Shown here piece after piece: positions 21,643-34,800 of a stretch of 64,000 nucleotides of DNA. The stretch is from Verticillium longisporum (lineage: Eukaryota; Ascomycota; Sordariomycetes; Glomerellales; Plectosphaerellaceae), in assembly GCA_019188255.1 (NCBI GenBank), contig JAETXT010000013.1:558001-622000 (forward strand). Direction: 5' to 3'. The translations under genes were made by a program, and so were the position numbers. Numbering within the stretch: position 1 is the first letter of the stretch; every line of letters begins with the position of its first letter. The notes under the pieces are model-generated. The model was not told the origin of the DNA, did no database searches, and worked only from the letters and a program-made list of their open reading frames with translations.

Positions 21643-22674
21643 GTCAGTTTTTGCCCTTCTCATTGATTCTTTCTCCCTGTGCCCTCTGCTGCTCGAGTTC
21701 AAAATGCTTTCTTCGAGTCTCTCCGCCCCTGCCCTTTCATGACTCTGGTGGTACTGGAGGCCATATTGGCCGTCAGCGCTGAACCGCTAGGCGGACTGCG
21801 AAGGGCGTACTCCTCACATCCCCGGGAGATAAGGCACATGCGTCCCCCCACCTGGCCTTCACCGAAGGCGTGCTCTGGATCGTACCAGGCACCTTGAGAG
21901 CCATTCATGTTCCAGGCTGCCGCCTTGACCAAATGGTTGTCGGAGAGGGAGTAGGGGTAGCAGCAAGATGTTGCCGTCTCTTTATTGTTTGGTTCCCTTC
22001 CTTTCCTATGGTGTCCCCTCGTACCGCCTGGCTTCCCTGTATCTGGGGGTGCTGTCAGAAGGCCCCCAGCACCAGCCAGCACCAGCCAGCACAGCCAGCA
22101 CCAGCCAGCACCAGCCAGCACCAGCACCTGCACTTGGCGTGCAGCACCTCCCTCCACCGCAAACGCGATAGCACCTTCCCACCACCCACAAGTACTTGCC
22201 TGCATCTGCACCACCTACGCACTACGCTCGAGACTTGTCCCCCCAATCCAACCTGACGCCTTGTGCGTAGTGGCGGGTCGAATATTATTATTCTTTGGAT
22301 CAACCACCACCACCACCTCCTCCTCCTCCTCCTCCTCCTCAGATTTTCGGGTCCTTCAAGGGTCGAAAAATGGGAATCCTCATCGTTTGACTCGTCATTC
22401 TTCCACAAGGCTTCCCACCCTTGCCTCCCATTACTTGACCCTCTCCACCCTCTTCCCTCTCTACCCACCTCTTTCCTCCACCACCAACCGCTCCGTTTGG
22501 CTGCTAGCTTGACCGGACTCGGCCATTCAGTGTGCATGCCGGCATTGTAGCATCGCGGCTCGTGGACCCTGAGAGTCTTCCACCTGCCCGCGGTCGCCCC
22601 TCTTCACGCCTGGGCCGGTTTTGATCATTCTTCTACACCTTTTGATACCCCCACTCTCACCGCTCCATTTCGTC
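21643..22674. other. Upstream region of the UFD4 gene with microsatellite-like repeats
   Basis: About 1 kb. It holds a CAGCCAGCAC-type tandem array (22067-22130), a (CAC)n/(CTC)n tract at about 22302-22340 and CT-rich DNA from 22380 to the start codon. It is probably promoter and leader of UFD4. Confidence 0.5.
22067..22130. repeat. Tandem CAGCCAGCAC-type minisatellite
   Basis: About six imperfect copies of a 10-bp CAGCCAGCAC unit, with one shortened copy in the middle, upstream of UFD4. Confidence 0.85.
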
Positions 22675-25600
22675 ATGCCTCCCAAACGTCAAGACGAAAG
22701 CCAACCGCTCATGCCTGCCAACAGGGTTACTAGGTCTTCTACTCGACAAGCTGCGAGCTTGGCAGCCTCAGCTTCTGCCAACACTTCTGCCCCCGGCGCC
22801 GACTCCTCTCCTACCGCACCTGCCACGCTCCAGAATCCCACTCCCTCGGCCTCGAAGCAGTCTCCGCCCAGCAAGAAGCGCAAGGCTGGGCCGCAGTCCA
22901 ACAGCCCATCCCAGGCCGCCTCATCTATAACGACTGCCACTGCGACGGCGAACCCGAAAGCTGCCTCGACGTCCCGTCGCTCGAAACGTCAAAAGACTTC
23001 CGACGACGCCTCAACTCCGTCCCAAACGACCGCCGCCCAAACACCTGTGCCTCGCGCCAAGGCGAAGGGCAAGACCCCCGCCAGCATGTCTAGTCCAGAG
23101 TACGTCGCACACTTTCTGAAATACGGCTTCCTACACTTTTCATTGGCCTTTCGCTGACCTTCCACCTCCCAGTAATACCCCAGGCGCCTCCGAGCATATT
23201 GCACCCGTATCAGGCTCCTCTAGCAGAAAGTCCAGTCGAGGCAAGAGAGCGGGCCATCACACGAGCCAAGGTATGCATGGCTTGACCCAGCGAACCATGT
23301 TGTTTGCTTCTGCCTCGTTGTGGCTGCCAAAATGCTGACCATTCTTCTTCTACAGACTCCGCACCTGGCACGTCGACTTCAACCCGCCGAACGAAGAGGA
23401 ACACGGCCAACAATGCCGCAGACCACGATACGCACCACTAGACCGGCAGCGGGGGGGGGACGCCGACAACAAGGATGATATCCCCCACCTCCACCACCGC
23501 CTCCCGAGCACCAACCCGAGGACGATGACAGCGACGAGAACGATGAGAATGATGAGGACGATCTCGGACGCTACGACGACGAGGATGACGATCCGTTCGG
23601 CGGCTTCGGCGGCCCAGGTGGCCCTGGCGGACTGTCCAGCACCCTTAGGGCCCTGACTGGCATGATGTCTGGGCTCTCGAGCCGCCTGAGAGAATTGCTG
23701 GCCCAACTCAGGCAAAAGGAAGATCCCACGATGCAGCTCATCGCACTGCAGGAGCTCTCGGAGATTCTGCTTGTGTCCAACGAAGACAACCTTTCTGGCC
23801 ATTTCTCTCCAGATTCCTTCGTCAAGGAGCTCGTGACGCTGATGCAGCCCAATGAGATTACCGGGGAAGAGAATCCAGAGATCATGCTTCTTGCGTGCCG
23901 TAGCTTGGCCAATCTGATGGAAGCGCTACCCGCGAGTGTCGCCAACGTGGTGTATGGCGGTGCGGTGCCCGTGCTTTGTCAGAAGCTGCTCGAGATTTCC
24001 TTCATCGACCTTGCCGAGCAGGCACTCAGCACTCTCGAGAAGATCTCCGCCGAATATCCTTCAAGCATCGTCCGAGAGGGCGGCCTAACGGCGTGTCTGT
24101 CTTACCTCGACTTCTTCGCCACCAGCACGCAACGTACAGCTGTTACCACAGCGGCGAACTGCTGCCGCAACATCCCCGAGGATTCATTCTCCGTCATCAA
24201 GGACGTCATGCCGACCCTGCTCAACGTGCTTAACAGCAGTGACCAGCGCGTCGTTGAGCAGGCGTCGCTCTGTGTTTCGGGAATTGTCGAGAGCTTCAAG
24301 TACCAATCTTCAAAGCTGGAAGAACTCGTCAGTGTCGACCTCCTCAAGGTTGTTCTACGTCTATTGGTCCCCGGCACCACGAACCTGATCGGTCCATCAA
24401 TCCACACCCAGTTTCTTCGGGTACTGGCCTTCACTGCGCGTTCAAGTCCTCGTTTATCGGCAGAGCTCTTCAAGCTGAACATTGTCGAAACGTTGTATCA
24501 AATCTTAACAGGCGTGTCACCCCCGAGTGGGACCGAGGATGTTGCCTCAAAACTTGACAGCGTTGTCATCATGCAGGCTCTCATCCATCGACCTCGTGAA
24601 CAGATTATTGAAACCCTCAACGTCATATGCGAGCTGCTTCCAAGTCTGCCTCGCAACGCGGACCCGTCTTACGGAGACTTTGTTGAAATGTCTGCTACGG
24701 AGCCGGCACCCCCATCTTCCAGCACGCCAAGCAAGACTCGCAAGACGCCCAACGACAAGAGAATCGAGCTGTTGGGCGAGTGCCAGGATGAGGTCAGGAG
24801 ATTTGCCCTGATTCTCTTCCCCACCCTAACCGACGCCTACTCGAGCACTGTCAACCTGAGTGTGCGGCAGAAGGTGCTTACCGCCCAACTGAAGATGCTC
24901 TCCAACCTCGATGAGAAAATCCTTGGAGAGTCGCTGAGGACTGTGCCTTATGCGTCATTCCTTGCCTCAATTCTCTCTCAGCAGGACCACCCGTCTCTGG
25001 TGATGCTTGGCCTTCAGGCTACCGAGCTTCTACTTAACCGTCTTGATGATGTGTACCGTTATCAGATGTACCGCGAGGGAGTCATCTCCGAAATCGCCAA
25101 GCTCGCGGCTCAGGAAATCCCTCAGCCCGAGGCTCGTTCGGCATCGGCTACGCGTACCCCGGAACCTGCTGAACCTGAAGTTGAGAACGACGCTGAGGGT
25201 CGTGCCTCGGACAATAATGGATCTGGCGAGGAGAAGGATGGTGCAGAGGAAGACGACCAGGACGGCTCGGAGAGTGACGAGGACGCTGCTGAAGACGAGG
25301 ACGACGAGAATAGTGAGAACAACCGACACCGAGACGACGGATCTGGGTGACCTGTTAGCTCGAGAGGATCTACCATGTCCCTGGACGGCGCTCCTCCGAC
25401 CTACCTCGGCGACGGCCAATCGATGCGAACTCGCATCCGAGACGTGGCCAAGAAGTTCATCGAGACACATGACACGGAGAAGCAAGGCAAGACTATGAAG
25501 AAGAAGGCGATCAAGGTCTTGACCAATCTTTCCAGTCTTGCTGAAGAGATTGAGGCATTCTACCTCCACAGAACCTCCGGCGTCGTGCCTCTTGATAAGG

Positions 25601-28600
25601 GCACCGAACTGTTTGAAAGGTTGGTCTCCTACTTTGACGCAGAGGTTCTTGAAAGCGTCACAAGCGCCGAGCTACTTGCCTCCGGCCTGGTGCGCGTGCT
25701 TCTGGCCGTCTTCAGCAATCCCAATGAGGAGCTTGCCCGCGCAGCGCACTCGACTTTCCTTCGCGTCTTCATGGGCTTCACGGTCAAGGCCAAACTCAAG
25801 ACGGCAACGGCGGATTCACCTGCAACGCCTTTCAGCGTCATGATCCACAAGCTGCAAGATTTGCTCAGTAGGTCTGAGCATTTTGAGGTCATTACTGTCC
25901 ACCACAACACCTTCGACCATCGCAGCAGTGCAGCGTCCATGCTCGCCAAGCAGATCAGACTCAGGCTGGTCGCCGACGATGACTCGGAAATTCCACGTCC
26001 CTACCGAAACATCATGGTATCTATCCACGCTATCGCGACATTCAAATCACTCGATGATTACTTGCGCCCTCGACTTAGTCTATCAGAGCGTGGACCCCGT
26101 GCATCACGCCGAGCCGACGGTCTCTCGCGAGCTCTTGCTGCCATGGCAGGTGCTGGAGCTCTTCCTGGTGGTCTCTCGCCATTTACACAGGCCGCTGCTG
26201 CTCGATTTGCAGCTGAGCGTGCTGCGGCAGCCTCGAGCTCCGGCCCCCACCTCCTGCTCCCGCCGCCTCGACGCCTTCGGCAACGCCGTCGAGCTCGCGG
26301 GCCTCGCGCAAGACCAGATCAAAGACTTTGCCACAGTCTGACGCTCCCTCGACTCCTGATCCGACTGCCGCCGCCCGAGACAAGGGCGTGCTGAGACGAT
26401 CTGCGCGCCGCTCTGGCGCAACTGAAACACCGCAGCCCACCAAGCCCACAGACGACGATGACGATCTGCAGGACGCTCTCGAATGCGCCGATGAGAAGCA
26501 ACTGACCGACGATGACGACATTGGTGGCAGCAGTGCTCTGGATGCTATTGTCGGCGAGCTGGAAGATGACATGGACGATTCTCCAATGGACGACCCCGGT
26601 GCTGTCAATCTCGAAGTGGCTGCAGGAGGCAAGGTGACGGCTCGCGAAGAGGATGGCACTCGCATTCCCACGCCCGCTCAAACAAGCTCGGGTCTCCCAA
26701 CTCGTGCCAGCGGCCAGTCAGCCCTTGCCTCGCAGCAGAGCACAACTCCATCGGCGGCATCCCGCCTCATGTCGTATGCTGCAGCCATTCAGTCAGTGCC
26801 TCAAGACTGGCACATCGAGTTCAGCCTCGACGGCAAGGCGCTTCCGAGCGAGACAACGATCTACCGTGCGGTCCACATGTCAGCCTCCAACTCGGACGAG
26901 AATCTCAGCCGCAGCATCTGGTCTGCGGTGCATCCCATCAAGTTCCGTCGCGCCCCCGGACCTCCACCGCCCGAGAGTGGTAGCACCTTCGGTGGCAGAC
27001 TCGAGCCCAGCGCTGACGAGAGCACGGACGGCATCCCTAGTTCTCTTGCCAAGCACCCGGCAACAGCATCCATTTTGCGCTTGCTCAACCTCCTCCACGA
27101 CTTGAATTCCAACGTGGATGATGTCTTGGTGGAGAACAAGGACACCGTCCGCCTCAACGTCGAGCCCCTGTCACAGTTCGTGAACACCAAGCTCACCGCC
27201 AAGCTCAACCGTCAACTTGAGGAGCCGCTGGTTGTTGCAAGTAACTGCCTGCCAAGCTGGGCGGAAGACTTGGCCACCCTGTACCCGTTCCTTTTCCCAT
27301 TTGAGACGCGGCACCTGTTCTTACAGTCCACGTCATTCGGTTACGCACGTTCTATGACGCGCTGGCAGAATGCACAGTCCGTCGAGGAGTCGCGGCGGGA
27401 CCGTAACGAGCGCCCGTTCCTTGGCCGCCTGCAACGCCAGAAGGTGCGTATCTCGCGATCCAAGATCTTGGAGTCTGCCTTGAAGGTCATGGAGCTCTAC
27501 GGTGCTTCTCAGAGCATTCTCGAAGTGGAATACTTCGAAGAGGTTGGCACAGGCCTCGGACCGACACTGGAGTTTTATTCGACGGTGTCCAAAGAGTTCT
27601 CAAAGAAGAAACTTAAGCTTTGGCGAGAGATGGACTCGCACGACGATGAGTATGTTTCTGGTGTCAGCGGTCTCTTCCCTCGCCCCCTGAGTGCCGACGA
27701 AGCTGCTTCTGCCAATGGCGAGCGGATCTGCCAGCTTTTCAAGACTCTCGGCAAATTCGTCGCCCGTTCCATGATTGATTCTCGCATCATCGATCTCAAC
27801 TTCAACCCCACCTTCTTCCGAATTACTGATGGAGCTTCGATTTCCGGCATCAAGCCCTCGCTAGGAGCTGTCAAGGTTGTCGATCCTGGCCTGGCTAGAT
27901 CTCTGAAGACCATCAAGAAGTTCTCTCTCGCCAAGAAGGAAATCGATGAGGATCCTACACGCACGCCGGCACAGAAGGTTGCCGACACTGAAGCTATTGT
28001 GATTGACGACGTGCGACTGGAGGATCTCTGCCTCGACTTTACATTGCCCGGATACCCCGAGATTGAGCTGGTCGCGAACGGATCTCATGTTAGAGTCACC
28101 ATGGACAACGTTGACTCGTACCTCGATCGGGTTATCGACATGACACTGGGCAGCGGAGTCCGCCGCCAAGTCGATGCCTTCCGTGCTGGCTTCTCTCAAG
28201 TCTTCCCCTATTCGGCTCTGAGTGCATTCACTCCGGATGAGTTGGTCTCGTTGTTTGGTCGTGTGGACGAGGACTGGTCTCTTGAAAGTAAGTTTGATGC
28301 CCGGTATAGTCGAAGACACTTCTAATCAGCTGCAGCACTCATGGATTCGATCAAGGCTGATCACGGCTACAACATGGACAGCAAGAGTGTTCGCAATCTG
28401 CTGCAGGCCATGAGCGAGCTGACCCCCAACGAGCGTCGCGACTTCTTGCAATTCACCACTGGCAGCCCCAAGCTTCCGATCGGAGGTGAGCTGCCCCACC
28501 TTGTTTTGTTGCTTCGAATTCTAATGCGTTTGTGTGCAGGTTTCAAGAGTTTGACGCCCATGTTCACCGTCGTCTGCAAACCGAGCGAGGCACCGTTCAC

Positions 28601-28736
28601 GTCTGATGACTACCTTCCCAGTGTCATGACTTGCGTGAACTACCTCAAGCTCCCCGATTACACGAGTCTCGACATCATGCGCAAGCAGCTGACGATGGCT
28701 ATCAGAGAGGGACAGGGCGCCTTCCACCTGTCTTGA
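22675..28736 (+). CDS. UFD4: HECT-type E3 ubiquitin ligase, UFD4/TRIP12 family, with three frameshifts and an in-frame stop
   Basis: UFD4 ligases recognise ubiquitin-fusion and Arg/N-degron substrates. Exons fit as 22675-23099, 23173-23270, 23356-28287, 28336-28485 and 28540-28736, about 1,935 codons. A disordered basic N terminus is followed by an acidic patch. Armadillo-type repeats follow (from about 23660: LRELLAQLRQKEDPTMQLIA, SIVREGGLTACLSYL). The central YLGDGQSMRTRIRDVAKKF block is conserved. The C-terminal HECT domain contains YFEEVGTGLGPTLEFYS and the catalytic Cys (TGC 28632-28634) in VMTCVNYLKLPDYTS. The frame is broken at 23432 (one G short), 23482-23486 (one C short) and 26244-26248 (one C short). 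TGA at 25348-25350 interrupts an acidic linker; both sides of it are in the same frame. The family call is very safe; whether the breaks are real is not. Confidence 0.92.
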
Positions 28737-29446
28737 GAGGCAGCAATTGTGTTTGCCAAAGGAAGGAAAACGGCAACGGATTACGTATCGACGAACTCTT
28801 CTCTCTGCCCCAGTTGGGTTCTGGGAAGATTCGCGGGATGATGTCTGCGAATGAATGGGTGGAATAGGGCAACATGAACAAAGGATATCATTTGGGCAAA
28901 GGCGCGGAGGGATCCCACGAGAAACAGTCCCCTCACATCATTAGTCATGACTTGCATGGAATGGTCGTTCAGGCGTCAAGAGGCTCTTCTTCTATTTCTT
29001 GCGCCTGCTATTCTCGGCCCAGGCTCAGCATTATGCCAGCCACGGAACAGGCTATTAGGGATCAACTTCTGTGGATTGAGTAGTTGTAGAATGGTACAAT
29101 TAGTATGTGCTTTGCTCAGACTAGTGAACGTGTGGTTTGTATTTCTCGACATTCTCATACCAAAATGTTAGGGATTCGTGCTGCCAGGTGCCGATATGAT
29201 CCGGGAGCAGATAGATGCATGAATGCGGATTGCTGATTACTTGGCTGATACTATGTGAACCAAAGTGGCCGTTGTCCGACATGAAATCCGCCCGCCCTTC
29301 GTACTTTTGATCGTAGGTCAAGTTAAGGTATCAAGCGGCTCCTTTGGTACAAATGTTGATTCTAGTGGCTAATATCCTGCCAACAGACAAAGATATAGTA
29401 GGGCTTGTATATACATTTATCTAGGATATAAGATGACCGCACATTG
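28737..29446. other. Convergent 3' intergenic region
   Basis: About 700 bp between the 3' ends of UFD4 (+) and the SGNH esterase gene (-). It is A/T-richer than the flanking exons. No gene, RNA or clear repeat is seen. Confidence 0.5.
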
Positions 29447-30742
29447 TTAATCCGATTCCTCGATCAACGCCTGCCTGATTCCATCCGCAAGAGCCTTGTG
29501 AACCCTCGTGCCGCTGAGTGAGAACCGGTCAGCAACGGAAAAAGCAAGGAAGGCAGAGGGGGATAAATCCCCGGGAAGATGACTTCATGTCAACAAACTC
29601 ACATGTGTCCGCTGTCGAACCAAAAGTACTCATGAATGGGCCCGCAGCCGAACTGGGCCGGGTCCTGGACAATCTGCGGCCACTGGCGGCGGGCGTCGCA
29701 AAAGTCGGTCGTGTTGGTGATGCCGTAGGGGGCCGGGTTGTCGAAGACGTCGTTGAGAAAGTCGTAGGCGTCAAAGATGATGGTCTTGGCGTCGGCGTGG
29801 GCGGCCGCCCAGGCGGCCGTCTGGGTGCGCAGCTCGTCGTACCACCAGCCGATCATGGTGGCGTTGGGCAGCGGGCCGGCGCCGATGCCGGCCTCGTACT
29901 GCGCCTGCTTCTTCTGGTTGCCCGGGTTGCGGTCGAGGGGCGGCAGGCCGACGAAGAGGTAGTTGTGGTAGCCGCGGTCGTAGAGGCTCTGGACCGACTC
30001 CTCGAGCAGGGTCTTGATGTGGTCGTGGTACATCTGACGCGAGGTCAGGTTGAGGAGGTAGAGGTCGTTGATGTCGTTGATGCCGATCCAGATGGCGACG
30101 AGCGACTTGGAACGGTCGAGGCACGTCTTCTTGCGGAGGACGGAGTCGGCCCAGGTGAGGTACTGCTGGGTCTGGTTCACGAGGGGGATCGTGAAGTTGT
30201 GGTGTAAGGGCAGGCTGGCAGGGTCACAGTCAGGCGCGTGTTCAGAGATTGGTCACAGTTGCGTGTTACCAAACACGGCGTTTCGGGGAGGGTTCACTCA
30301 CAGCGACTCTGCCGTGTTGGCACCAGCAAAGGCGAAATCCCACAGCTGGACCTTGCAGTCGAGGGGAGAGTACGATCCATCCTCGACGGCGCAGTCTGTC
30401 AGGTGCTCGATCCAGTTTGGCCCTCCGGCAGATGTGCCGGTGTAGTTTTGCCAAATCTTGTTCTCGAGGAGCTCCTTCGGGGTGAAGGAGAAGTTCCCTG
30501 GAAGGTAATCCCCGATGAAGCTGTAAGCCGTGCGGCCATGTGTTCCGAGGACATATGTGTACGAGTCGCCGAACGCGATGCTGAGTTGTGTGTTAGCTTG
30601 TGGGCGTGAAACTCGACATACCAAAAGTATGAAATGTTCGCGGTACTTACACAGACTTGGTGTCATGCCAATTGAACTTGCCCGCCGCCGAAACGACAGG
30701 CAACAGGCCGCAGACGGCGAGTGTCTTCCAGGAGAGCGACAT
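29447..30742 (-). CDS. Secreted SGNH/GDSL hydrolase, carbohydrate esterase family 16-like
   Basis: This is probably an extracellular acetyl-esterase acting on acetylated plant-wall sugars. Four exons fit exactly: 30651-30742, 30302-30580, 29603-30214 and 29447-29513, giving 349 residues with no frame error. Donors are GTAAGT, GTGAGT and GTGAGT. The N terminus, MSLSWKTLAVCGLLPVVSAA, is a clear signal peptide. Block I with the nucleophile Ser is AFGDSYTY. Block III is WIGINDINDLY (G-x-N-D). The catalytic Asp and His lie in FWFDSGHIG, split by the last intron. Several Asn-x-Ser/Thr sites fit secretion. The gene sits between two HECT ligase genes but has no obvious functional link to them. CE16 is inferred from the GDSY and FDSGH pattern; the exact substrate is unknown. 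Confidence 0.88.
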
Positions 30743-31840
30743 GTTTCGACTGACCCAAGCTTCACGAGAAAGACGATTCCTAGCACATCAACACAACTCT
30801 CTCACTCTCTTTTCTCCTGGTGCCTCCTCCTTCCTCCCCCGCCGCTGGCCCGCGGCACTCTTATAACCCGCAGACCATTCGTCAATGAGGGATCGCATAA
30901 CCGGCACATCTAAGAGCGAGGCCCCCATGTCGACCATTGGTGGGTTATCACGACTTGGCGCTAGAGTACCCAAAAACGCGGAGATCGCCCTCGTTTTTCT
31001 TCAACGGTCGCTAGGCCTTCCCCGCATGGTAATCTGCCAGACCCCGGGTCGGCGCACAGAAAAGAGTTAGCCTCTCCTCGCTTGCCGGGCGTCCGGGGGG
31101 GCGGCGGTTCGACGACTGGAGTTGAGGCGGGGAGGGGGGGGAAAGGAGGGTCCCCTTGACCAGCAGCCACGGAGAGTGCTGCAGGGCCTGGGAGCTCATG
31201 AGCGGGAGCGACTTGGGAAAGATTGGGGGCTGGGAAGTTCTGACAACTTTGTAGGGGGCGCCATCGGCATTTCCCCACGTTGTCGGTTACTCGGCCGAGC
31301 CTCAGTAGTAATTAATGTCGAGATCGGTGGCTACAAGAACTCTTGAGAGATGTTTTCCACCTAGTTCGTTCCCTTCAGCCGACGGTTGTCACGGCTTGGA
31401 AAGATGCGTGTATTTGGGCGAGCTCGGAAGGCGACGGCTCTCATCATGCTTCTAGTCTCGTCAGTGCCATAGGTGGCGCAGAAAACGAGATACTCGCAAA
31501 GTCAGAAGTGATTTCTTCCGTGGCATCTCTATCCGTGGACCAACGGGCTTCTCCACCCTCTGGCATGGTTATGATCAGAAAACATAGGACACTCTCCAAA
31601 ACCGGTCTCTCTACAATTCACCCTAAACGCACTCAACGGACCTATTGTCCCTAGACGTCAGGCAGCTAGCTGCCTGAAGAATGCAATCTACGCATACGAT
31701 GTTCACAAAACCCCGGGATTGAAACAAGGCTCTAACTGCCACCCACGCCGCATGCTCTAGATGATTTGCAAAAAAACAGCGCTGTTGAATACCGTAAAGC
31801 TATGTCTATCACGCTTATGTCGAGAACACCGGCTACGAAA
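30743..31840. other. Promoter region of the esterase gene and 3' flank of HUL4
   Basis: About 1.1 kb. It contains G-rich tracts around 31090-31150. No gene or recognisable repeat is seen. Confidence 0.5.
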
Positions 31841-34800
31841 TCAAGCAAATCCAAATCCCTTCGAGTTCTCCAGCGCCATGGCCAGCCTCTGCCGCAGCAC
31901 GTCCTTACTCTCATACTCTGGCAGCAACAGGGTGCCATAGCACGTGTAGGCCGTGGGCAAGTGCCCGCCCTCTCCTTCCTCCTCGCCGTTCTTCTGCACC
32001 ACGAACTGCAGGTTCCGCATCCCGCCGACGGGCACCCTGTCAGAGGCGGTGACGAACTCGAGCAGCCGCCTCTTCATGGTATCGTCATACCGTTTGACAA
32101 TCGACCAGAAGTCGTGCACAGCGCGGTGGCTGGCGTCCCAGCCGACGTAGCGCGTGTAACGACGCAGCTCGGCAATATCAATGTCTTGGACGCCCTCCAC
32201 AACAGACTGGAGGAGCGGCGGCGTAAGCAGGCCAAGAGACTTGGGATGGAGGCAGGCGCGGAAGCCGCGCAAGAAAGCCTCAAACTGTGGGCGGACGGAA
32301 ACATCGGTGAGATAGCGAATGTAGTCGCTGACGTAGGCGTTGCGGTTCTCGTCAGTGACGAGAGGTGCGTCCGCAGGGTTCTGCGCAGCCAGCGACTCGG
32401 ACTTGGCCTTCAGCTGGGGCCAGTTTGGGTTCTCCGAGTTCATCTCGCGAGAGATGGGTTGGTCGAACATGGAAACCGAGAACTCGTACGTGCGGGCGAA
32501 CACATCCTCAACAGCCCCGTCCTTCTCGTCCCACTCCAGCAGAGTCGTCAGTCCGCTCGCAAGATCGGGCCATCCGTCGGCGATATGATGCAGCTCGTCG
32601 ACAGGCTCGCCGAGGAGCTTGCGATACATGGCTTTTGGGAATGTAATGGGCAGCGTCAGACCGTTGTAGACCGCAAGCGACACGAGTATCCCCAGGAGTT
32701 CAAACTTCCACACTGGGACGATAGAGCCTGGCACGAACCATGCCATTCTCGTCCGCTCGTCCACTGTGAAGGCGCCAAAATCAGGATCCAGGCACTCAGC
32801 AATGGCGAGTCGAAAGAATTCTTGCTGAACACCGCCCGAATCAAAACCTTCTTCGCCACCCTCCTCACCGAGGTGGACTTTGAGAGGCCGCAGCAACTCT
32901 CGTGCTTCGCGACGCCACAGCTGATCAAATGCATCCCGCACCACGCCGTCGCGGCTGATGTCGAGCACGAGAAACTTTCCCGACGCTGTTTGGAGGAGAT
33001 CCTGCAGGACCACGCGATGGTGAGGGTCAGTGATGAGACCACCAGGAGCAACGATTGCCTTCATCCTAGTCTGCAATGAGCTGGATTCTTCGTAGCTACG
33101 GCTCATTCGAAGGAAGTTGATGGAGCGGAAGTAGGAGACAAGGGTGGATGGGTTGAAGATGAATGGGAAATCCAGCATATGCTTCTTATGCTGAGTCGTT
33201 TTATGCGAAAGCCACTCGACCGGCATATTGATTGAATCTAGGCGATCCGCAAAATAGTCGACACGAAACTGCGCATCACCTAGAAGCAGGGAGTGCCGTT
33301 TTTCGTCTTCAGCCATAATTAGTAAGAGTTCGATTGCTGACGGCTTGCATAAGACTTACACATGGCTGCGATAAGAGCCACCGCTCCCCCGAAGGAGCTG
33401 TTGCACGAAATCTCGGGCCGCCCATTCCATTCTCTCAGCATCACCGTCTTCGCCCAGTCAAGCAGCAGTGTAGATGCCCTGGCCTCGTGAACAGCTCGCT
33501 CGGCCGCCGTGAATTCTAGGCTAGGCGTCGTGTTGATGCTGAGCAGGTCGAGCTGGGCTAGAAGAGGCTGAAGAGCACTCTGGGCGGTCGGAGCAGAGGC
33601 CAGGCCTTCTTTGTTGCTAGTCATCTCCGCTGCGTATTGACGAGCCGAGATGGCGGAGAAGAGACGCTTAGCCAGGCGCAAGACTAGATCGTCGGAGAAG
33701 GCGTCTTCGTACTGGAGGCACAGCCAAGCGGGCTGTTTCGCAATGGCACCACTGCCGGCAAGCGTTAAGCCATTCGACCTGATCCTGGACATTTCCTGCA
33801 GAGTCCGCGTGTCGTGGACAAGTGGCGCTGCGGCAACCAAGGCGTGTAGACAGATGGCCATCAGCTGGCCTGCTTGGGCATTATTGACTGGAGGCCCAAG
33901 TACGTCAGGCCTTCGTGAAGAGCGAGACGCCTGGTGAATTCTTGATGTGCTGAAGAGGCTGGCTGAAGCTATCCACAGGCTGTCGAACACCAGACTGGGC
34001 GCCACTCTGGTCAATCGCAGCATGCAATACCAGAGTGAATGAGAGTCGAGAAGCTCGCCATCCCTCACGAAGGATGCGATAAGCTTCTCAGGGTCACTCA
34101 GGATATTGAACAGACTCTGTTCAATGAATTGCTTCCACTGCTTTTTCAAGTGTTTAGGGTAGGTCGTGTAGCTTCCCTTTAATCTTCGAGGAATTTGAAC
34201 CTGGTCTGTGACCTCTAAACTTGACCGCGTTACCGTCGCGGGCTCCAACAGATGTGACTCGGCAGTTCCGTCATCTTGAAGAATGTCGCTGATGAGATCC
34301 ACGAGGTCGATGTTAAGTGTTGTCAAGGATTGTGGCAGTATGCCTTCTGGTATGGCGAATTCCCCCGAGTCTGTCGTGTTGTGCTTAAGGGGCGAAACAT
34401 CGGGCTTATCCTCCGTCTGGGACGAAATGACGATGCTACTTCGTTTGACAGGCTTATTTTCGGCGACCATCTCGACGCCGCAGACCTCTGATCTTGTCAT
34501 TGATTTTGGCTCTTCGGTCAAGGTAACATCGTTCAGCCGTGGCGGGACGTTGTCAAAGAAAGGAGGAGTTGCAGGGATGTCAGGGATAGCCCGTGTCTTG
34601 GCGGCCGCAGCTTTCGGAGTTCGTTGAACCTTGTCTATGACATTGCCGTTGAGGCGCGGTGATGTGATACCAGGCGCAGAGCCTTCCACGAATGCAGGCG
34701 AGGGTTCGATGGGGATCGTCCTCTTCGGGTTCGCACTCGAGGTCGCGCGCACTCTGGCGCTTGACTTTCGGCGCGGCTTTTCCACGTTCACTGCGGGTGT

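Noticed and set aside
22675..28736. Programmed ribosomal frameshifting in UFD4
   Set aside because: Three shifts in one gene, all at homopolymers and of one polarity shared with six unrelated genes, are better explained by missing bases. No slippery site with a downstream structure is evident.
31766..33079. 437-codon open frame antisense to the HUL4 HECT domain
   Set aside because: The HECT domain and its catalytic Cys are clearly encoded on the other strand.
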